A DNA stretch of 64,000 bases, from assembly GCA_036346255.1 (NCBI GenBank), contig CM070624.1, positions 16,462,626 to 16,526,625 on the forward strand, read 5' to 3'. Shown here piece after piece: positions 57,222 through 64,000 of this stretch. Source of the stretch: Ampelocalamus luodianensis. Its lineage: Eukaryota; Streptophyta; Magnoliopsida; Poales; Poaceae. Below the pieces are notes generated by a model. It searched no databases, had not been told where the DNA came from, and saw only the letters and a program-made list of their open reading frames with translations. The first letter of the stretch is position 1; every line of letters begins with the position of its first letter. Made by a program: the position numbers and the translations under genes.

Positions 57222-60200
57222 TCATATAGGTCTCATTCCCATCTCTTTCGATGCATGATCTATCATATTCCGTGATAAACCCTTTGTAAAGGGATCTGCC
57301 AGTTTTTTAGCTATTGGGATATAATCCACATCTATTATTCTGGAATTTCTCAAATTTCTGACAGATTTTAATCGTCTTTTTACATGCCTGGAGGACTTCA
57401 TGTTATCCTTTGCACTGTTCACTTTAACGAGAACCGTTTGATTATCACAGTACATCAGGATGGCCGGAATCGGTTTTTCAACCACCGGCAAGTCCATCAG
57501 GAGTTCACGCAGCCATTCTGCTTCAACAGTGGCTGTTTCCAATGCCGTGAGTTCTGCTTCCATGGTTGACCTTGTCAAAATGGTCTGTTTACAAGACCTC
57601 TATGAAACAGCAGCACCGCCTAGAGTGAAAATATATCCACTCGTAGCCTTAATCTTATCAGCATCAGAAATCCAATTGGAATCACTATACCCTTCGAGTA
57701 CACCAGGGTACCCAGTATAATGAATTCCATAACTCATCGTACCTCTCAAGTAGCGCATAACTCGCTCGAGTGCACGCCAATGATCATCTCCCAGATTAGA
57801 GGTAAACCGGCTTAATTTGCTTACAGCAGATGAGATGTCAGGCCGGGTAACGCTATCTAAGTACATGAGTGAGCCAATAATCTGGGAATATCTCAGCTGA
57901 TCCTGATGAGGACATGACCCCTATGGATACAACCATGTTTGCTATGCTTACTGTTCCAAGTATAAGAGCTCGTACGCTTCACTTAAATTATCAGGTGAGC
58001 TTGTTTTTAGGAGTGTCTTTATATTATATGAACTATATGATGCTACCTAATGATGAAATATATATATGTGCAGCACCATGTCACTTTTGGTCCAAGACAA
58101 GCAAGCAGTTCGAGCTAGATCATTTTGGAATCGATTCGCCTCCGAATCGGTCGACAACACCAACGTAAAACAGACATAACTTTCACATACGGAGTCCGTT
58201 TGAGGTCCACAAGTACTTGATTGAAATCTTATTTCGTACTCTTTCCAACGGATCTGGTCTCACCTCCAATTTCCTTCTGGACTAATCGCAATCATCAAAA
58301 GAAGACATCATGTCCCTTGTTTAGACCAATCTGGGCTTTGTAATCATACTGAACTTGGCCCATCTATCGGTGGCCCACCTGGGGGTGTGGTTACTGTTCA
58401 CATGAATAGTACACACGAGTTTTAGTACCACCCCGCTATTTCTTTTAGATTTGTGGCTCTTCCTCCCCTATATAAGGAGGCCACACCCCCTCTAGTTTTT
58501 CTTGGATTTTGTTTAGTTGAAAATTAGCATTGTTGCAACTTCGTGTATTGGCTTGTGTCGACTAGACCAACCATAATACCGCTTCAAAATCCCAACTCAA
58601 TTCAATATTTCAATTCCTATTTACAATTTCAGATTGCCTTATCTTTTTCTTGCGTGCTTCTTCGGTGTATGCAGGAATCGACCTTCGTGGTCAGGTCATC
58701 CGGGTATTCGTGCACGGTTGATAACGACTTGTCAATCAGTTCAGCGATTGCGTGGTTTCGAGCCTTGCGTGTTCGTAGCCAGGATCGTGAGAGTTGAGCG
58801 ACGACTACCGAACTTATCGTTCTCATCGAAAGATCGGGCCAACAATCAGACCTTCGGGTTCATCAGATCCTTTCGTAGTCTTTTATTCTTTCGAAGTATC
58901 AGACTAGGATCATAGGGTGTTGGAGAAGGCTTGCTATCCATATAGCCAAAACGACTCAAGACCTTTTCCACATAATGGGATTGCAGAAGTATAATCCCAT
59001 CCTCACCCTTGATCAGCTTGATGTTTAGGATTACATCAGCTTCTCCCAGATCTTTTATATCAAATGACAGAAAAGACTTAACCTCGATAATCACGTTAAG
59101 AATTATTTCAAAGATAAGTATGTCATCAACATACAAACACAGTATAACTCCTTCACCCCCACCATAACGGTAGTAAACACATCTATCTGCTTCGTTTACT
59201 GCAAAGCCTACAGATGTTAAAGTTCTATCGAACTGCTCGTGCCATTCCTTAGGTGCTTGTTTGAGACCATACAGAGATTTCAGTAACTTACAAACCTTGC
59301 CCTCTTGATCGGTTACCACAAAATCATTAGGTTGTTCTATGTAGATTTCCTCATCTAACTCTCCATTGAGGAAAGCAGTCTTAACATCCATTTGATGGAC
59401 AATAAGACCATGTGAGGCAGCCAAGGATAGTAGTGCCCATATAGTGGTCAATCTAGCAACGGGTGAGTAAGTATCAAAAAATCTTCTCCTTCTTTTTGAG
59501 TATAGCCTTTGGCCACAAGCTTTGCCTTGTACATTTCAATAGTACCATCAGGCCTAAGCCTTTTCTTGAACACCCACTTACATCTAACTGGCTTGCAACC
59601 ATATGGACGATCAGTGATTTCCCAAGTCCCATTAGCAAGAATAGAATCCATTTTTCTACGGACCACATCCTTCCAGTATTCTGCATCAGGAGATGCATAT
59701 GCCTCTGAAATGGATTTGGGAACATCATCCACAAGGTACACAGTGAAATCATCTCCAAAAGATTTTTTTAATCCTTTGTCTTTTGCTCCTTCTAGGAACA
59801 ACACTGTCATCCTTCTAAAGGATTTGTTCGTGTGTGTGTTCGGAATGTTCAGTGGGAATTATGGATTCAGGAGTTAAATCATTCGCTTGACTAATAGAGT
59901 TATGCATATCCTTCATGGGATATATATTCTCCAAAAATGTAGCATCTCGAGACTCCATTATTGTATCGACATGTATGTCAGATACCTCATATTTAACTAT
60001 TAAAAACCTATAGGCAGTACTGCAATGAGCATATCCTAGAAAGACACAATCCACAGTTTTCGGTCCAAGTTTGCGCTTTTTAGTTATCGGTACGTTGACT
60101 TTAGCCAAGCACCCCCAAATGCGCAAGTAGGATAGTGATGGTTTTCTCCCTTTCCATCCTTCATACGGAGTAATCTCACTATTCTTAGTGGGAACTTTGT

Positions 60201-61030
60201 TTAGGACATGAGTCGAGGTTAGTACAGCCTCCCCCCACCATGCTTTAGATAAACCCGCAGTGTCTAATATGGCATTAACCAAGTCACTCAACGTGCGATT
60301 CTTTCTTTCAGCAACCCCATTGGATTGAGGTGAATAGGGAGGTGTCCTCTTATGGATAATTCCATGCTCAACACAGAATTGAGAGAACTCATTTGAGAAA
60401 TACTCTCCACCACGATCCGACCGAAGTCTTTTGATTTTTCTTTTTAGTTGATTCTCAACTTCTGTCTTATAAGTTTTAAAGTAGTCTAGAGCCTCATCTT
60501 TTGTTTTCAACAGATACACATAACAATATCTAGAAGCATCATCAATTAGAGTCATGAAATATCTTTTCTCTCCTTTCGTCAACACACCATTCATTTCACA
60601 GAGATCTGAATGTATGAGTTCTAAAGGTGTCAAATTTCATTGCTCCGCAACTTTATGAGATTTGCGAGGTTGCTTTGTTTGCACACAAGTTTGGCATTTC
60701 GAACCTTTGACTATAGAGAGTTTCGGAATTAAATTTAGACTGCACAGCCGAGACATAGAACCAAAATTTATGTGACACAAACGTGAGTGCCAAACGTTGA
60801 CCTCATCCCCATTATTTGGATCATAAATATGGTTCACAACCTTATTACAGAAATTTGAAAGGGAAAAACGAAACAAGCTTTCGTAATCATAGCCTTTTCC
60901 AATAAAGAGTCCAAATTTAGAAATAACTACTTTATTTGACTCAAACACCAACTTACAGTAGTAGGCAACAAAATCATCATATAAATAATTTCTAGGAAAA
61001 CAAAGCCTAGTCAAGAGAAATATTATCACC
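57222..61030 (-). pseudogene. Copia pol remnant (integrase, reverse transcriptase, RNase H)
   Basis: From 61030 downward: the GAG-pre-integrase zinc region (WHSRLCHINFGSM, CQTCVQTKQPRKSH); the integrase core (LIDDASRYCYVYLL, RSDRGGEYFSNEF, YSPQSNGVAERKNRTL); RT (VHQMDVKTAFLNGELDEEI, LCLYVDDILIF); then, beyond the nested LTR, RNase H (GYSDSNWISDADKIKATSGY, TRSTMEAELTALETAT, YCDNQTVLV). Integrase alone is open for 272 codons (59815-60633), so decay is modest. Breaks lie near 60635, 59812 and 59450, at the nested LTR, and near 57590. Confidence 0.9.
57904..58865. mobile_element. Solo LTR nested in the copia RT, TSD GATCC
   Basis: 962 bp, starting TGATGAGGACATGACC and ending GGGTTCATCA, TG...CA with a short inverted terminus. 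GATCC flanks both sides (57899-57903 and 58866-58870). A CTATATAAGGAGG box lies near 58470. No internal domain. Confidence 0.92.
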
Positions 61031-61440
61031 GCGACTTACAGAGGATCACTCCAACGAAGGTCGCAGTAGAGTCTGATCTGAATAAGACGACTCGCAGAGA
61101 AGAAAGCAATGAGCAGTCGCGCGAACGCTTCTCAAAAACCTGATTCGCCCAACCGTGCAGGATCGCAAGGGACGCCGGCTTCAGAGACACTTCTCTCCTC
61201 ACGTCGGTGCACGCTGAGGAAGGGATGGATTAGCTGAGTAGCACAGCAATAAGGAATTGGGCAACAGTGCAAAACTGAGTCCGGCTATTATGTCTTACCG
61301 GATCTGAGAGTAGAGGACTCCTTTATATAGAGTCAGCGTCAGAGCTCTCCCCCCTAGACTAGCAATATGGTATTAAACTTCCACCATGCATGAGTGTGCC
61401 TTTGGGATTTTGGTTTATGGGCTAAGCCCAACTTGCAACA
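60959..61440 (-). repeat. Truncated 5' LTR of the minus-strand copia
   Basis: Matches 56147-56673 apart from small indels. It stops at a TAGTAGGCAACA junction with integrase-region DNA. Confidence 0.9.
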
Positions 61441-61445
61441 GAAAC

Positions 61446-63195
61446 GTCGTATGTATATCGGTGCTGATTTTATTATCAAGAAAGAAAATAGGAATCCAAA
61501 TTCTCGGCGAAGAGACTTAAAACTGGGCGACGGGTAAACCTCTGGCTCTAGCCTCTACGTAGGAAAAGAACGGAGCAAATAGCCGAATACTAACTGCACT
61601 GCCGGCCGGCATGCATGCATGCATCGCCAGCCACGCAAGGCACAGCTGCATCGTACGGCGCGAGCGCCCTTGTCCACGCACATACGGCATTACATGACAG
61701 CTAGCTGCTCGATCGACGGACGGGTGGAGTACGTGGTGCCCACCCTATCCAACCTACCAATCGCGCACCAAAAATTTAAGCCGCGCGCACGGCCCCCAGA
61801 TTGGAAGGAAAAGATCAATAAAAAAGACGCCGAATCGATCGGGAAATGCGTCTCTGAACCATCATTAGGCATGCGTGCACGCGTAACTAATGCGTTAGCG
61901 TTGCCCTGGACGGCCGATGCCATTCGGCGGTCGAAATACGCGCGCATCTCTAGTCAGTGGCAGCGTGCGTGCATGACGCCGTACGGGCTGAGGCACTTGA
62001 CGCTCTATTGTAATACCTTGTTTCGTTTTTACTTGTTGTTTAATTTAGACGTGAGTGCAGTGTTTGCTGGTGCTGCGCATGCATGAACGCCCTGCGCTGT
62101 ATATATAGAGAGATAAATAAAAGATGGGAAAGCCTGTACCTGTACGTATGGAGTACTGTATTTACGTTCAAATTAAGCGAGCAAGGGACCACGCACGTAC
62201 AGAGCGCTTTGCTCGCGGCACTATCGATCGTTTCTCGGTTATATACTTAATTTGAGCACAGCTTAAACCAAGTAAAAATGAAGGACCACAAAGCTGTAAT
62301 TGATGCCCGTGCGTGTGAGGAACTGAGGATAAGCAGTGCACGCGGGCGCGCATGGGCCGGCTGCTTCACCGGCGAGCGGATTGGCCGGGACGGGATGTGT
62401 ACTGGTGTCGCATGACGGGCCGGGCAGGTACCCCTTTTGCAATGCACGCTAGCTTTGATTGATTGGCTATTACGTACTTTTGACCGCGGTCTGTTTGCTC
62501 TAGTAGCTGGGCCTGTACGTAAGGTTCTACTTTTGCTAATATCAAGTTAATCCGTGTGCTCTCAACATTGATACTAGTATCTAGTATACCTTAATTTATT
62601 GACTAGGATTTAGCTAGGTTGAGATGCTTCGTCGCAGGTCGCGATGCAGGCCACATTGGTGGCAGCGACCAGGGAAGTGGTACCAAAGGGCGTGAATTAA
62701 TGCTAAACATGAGGCAGTAGCGATACTGATTTTGCCACTGCCTCGGACCGTGGAGGGTTGGAGACCACTGTTACTTGCGTTGGGAGGGAAGACCGCTCAC
62801 AAACTAATATGAACTTTGTATTGCTAAATATTTCACTTCTCGGGCTCAGGGTAGAGCCCCTAAATTTATATATACTTTGCATTGGTAATTGATAAATATC
62901 TCACATCTCGAGCTCAGACTGGAGCCCACTAACAAGAGGGGATGAGTTTGGCTAAGCACCCGCTATGTTGCAACTAGTTGTCCTACGGCTGGACGCCATT
63001 TCTCTCCAATTCTCAGTAACTCTAAAAGCGGACCAAGGAGTGAGGGGGCAGTGAGCAAAGGGAGAGGGAGAAGAGGATACACTTCGGAGGGGCGGACCCT
63101 CTATGGTTCATGGGTGTCTACTTGAACACGTAATTTTTTTTTTGACGAAATATGCCCCGTATATAGTAGGTATATTACATATTCTATATATTATA
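61446..63195. other. Intergenic, no supported gene
   Basis: Contains GCATGCATGCATGC simple sequence near 61610 and a 155-codon open stretch at 61619-62086 with no recognisable domain, which I regard as chance. The 62800-62960 segment has two similar ATTGNTAAATATTTCAC blocks. Confidence 0.4.
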
Positions 63196-63455
63196 CTCCC
63201 TCTTGTTCACAAAAAATAAGTTATTTCAGACATCGACACGGTCCCCAAAATGTAACGTTGACCACCAATTACTATAGTAGTATATTTTAAAAACCCAATA
63301 AAATTGTAATATTATGAAAGTACTTTTCGATATAGATCCACACATATGTTCTTTATGTATCTAATCTAAATATTTAAAAAGGTATCGATGACCAAAGTTT
63401 CTAAAATTTGGCTACACACATTCCAAAATGACTTGTTTTTGTGAACAAGAGTGAG
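63196..63455. mobile_element. Stowaway-type MITE, TA target
   Basis: 260 bp from CTCCCTCTTGTTCACAAAAA to TTTTTGTGAACAAGAGTGAG, with TA on both sides (63194-63195 and 63456-63457). Short, AT-rich, no coding capacity. Confidence 0.93.
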
Positions 63456-64000
63456 TAGTTGGGGGATTCCTAGCAAAAAAAAAAAAATATCATGCCACAT
63501 CATCCTCTTATTTTCGACCGTCTGATCTTGCTTCTAATTTATACTAGCCATTGGATCTGTTTGTTCCCCCCATTGAGACAAAATAGCAACCAGGTCCTTT
63601 GAGAAACGTCCAAATTCTTCGACTTGCCTCCCTCGTCCATTTGGTTTACAATCCACCTAGGCGTGGTCTGCCTCCCCCACACCACCCCGCACTGCCTCCT
63701 CCCTGTGGGCTCCCCTCATTTCGCCTCCGTCTCCGCTTGTGCCTCCTCTTTGTGCACTGCAGCGGCGTCGTCGCCTCCCCTCCTTTCCCTGGCACCACTG
63801 CCACCTTTCCTCCTCCCTCCCTCCCCCCTCCTCCCACACCCTTTGTCCATCATCTCCTCCTCTCCCTAACCGCTGCATCCTCCCCACCTCGCTTCTGAGT
63901 CCTCCCCACTAGCGCCACTGTCACGCCACCCCCTTCCTCCACGCACCACCGCGACGTCGTGCCTAGCAGAGGCTGTGGAAACCAGTCACGGCTAGGGTTC
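63456..64000. other. GC-rich low-complexity sequence at the window end
   Basis: An AT-rich lead-in is followed by CCTCC/CACC-rich sequence, ending in GGCTAGGGTTC, like a grass 5' leader. A gene may start beyond the window; none can be supported inside it. Confidence 0.35.

Larger units (their letters stand above)
55983..61440 (-). mobile_element. Ty1-copia element, minus strand, internally deleted, TSD GAAAC
   Basis: In minus orientation the LTRs begin TGTTGGAAGTTGGGC or TGTTGCAAGTTGGGC. GAAAC is duplicated at 55978-55982 and 61441-61445. The full 3' LTR is 55983-56673, with a PPT (AGTGGGGGAT in minus) adjoining. The 5' LTR (60959-61440) is cut: the deletion runs from inside it into the integrase region, removing the primer site, gag and protease. 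A 962-bp solo LTR is nested at 57904-58865. Confidence 0.92.

Noticed and set aside
61619..62086. A 155-codon open frame
   Set aside because: Unusual composition, no domain, starts in a GCATGCAT simple repeat; probably chance.

Overview
This is nuclear DNA from a grass (Poaceae). The reasons are GC-rich first exons, GT-AG introns, Ty3-gypsy elements of the Tekay/Del and Reina types, Ty1-copia, MULE, hAT and Stowaway elements, and gene models that follow plant families I recognise. I cannot name the species. About four genuine protein-coding loci sit in a sea of nested transposons and broken gene fragments. There is no sign of operons, CRISPR, or organellar or viral DNA.

Layout, left to right. 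(1) 484-2975, minus: a small membrane-anchored coiled-coil protein with three exons and an apparent one-base loss in exon 1. (2) 5056-12119: a dead temperature-induced-lipocalin copy. A 3.18-kb solo LTR (target duplication AGCCC) lies at its 5' end, and a deleted Reina-type gypsy element (duplication CCGGC) lies in its last exon. (3) 12602-20769, minus: gamma-tubulin complex component 2 (GCP2), 21 exons. A 1.8-kb MULE with a perfect 9-bp duplication sits in intron 7, and two exons are each one base short. (4) 21089-32706: accessory DNA. It holds a possible Helitron 5' end with a TMEM214-like fragment, a 103-bp hairpin-bearing tandem array, a 108-bp tandem array split by a solo LTR, a Tekay-like 5' LTR with gag, and an acyl-activating-enzyme fragment broken by a hAT element that itself carries a WD40 gene fragment. 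(5) 33523-41449, plus: PDS5C-like cohesin cofactor with a Tudor domain, 13 coding exons. A 1.17-kb internal tandem duplication includes two exons, and a hAT MITE sits in intron 6. (6) 45327-46673, plus: intact single-exon KCTD-type BTB/POZ protein. (7) 47495-61445: a foldback element, a plus-strand copia invaded by a MULE, and a minus-strand copia (duplication GAAAC) invaded by a solo LTR (duplication GATCC). (8) 61446-64000: non-genic, with one Stowaway MITE.

The expressed genes are unrelated housekeeping functions (microtubule nucleation, sister-chromatid cohesion, a BTB adaptor, a membrane coiled-coil protein) and do not form a pathway. The most useful signals are structural. Several target duplications are perfect and fix insertion order. 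At least three transposons or transposon-like units carry host gene fragments. Two repeat families are made of hairpins with stem-preserving changes. One-base indels cluster in otherwise conserved exons and in one LTR of a pair, so part of the apparent gene decay may be consensus error. Exon boundaries were read by eye from splice signals and reading-frame continuity; no alignment was run.
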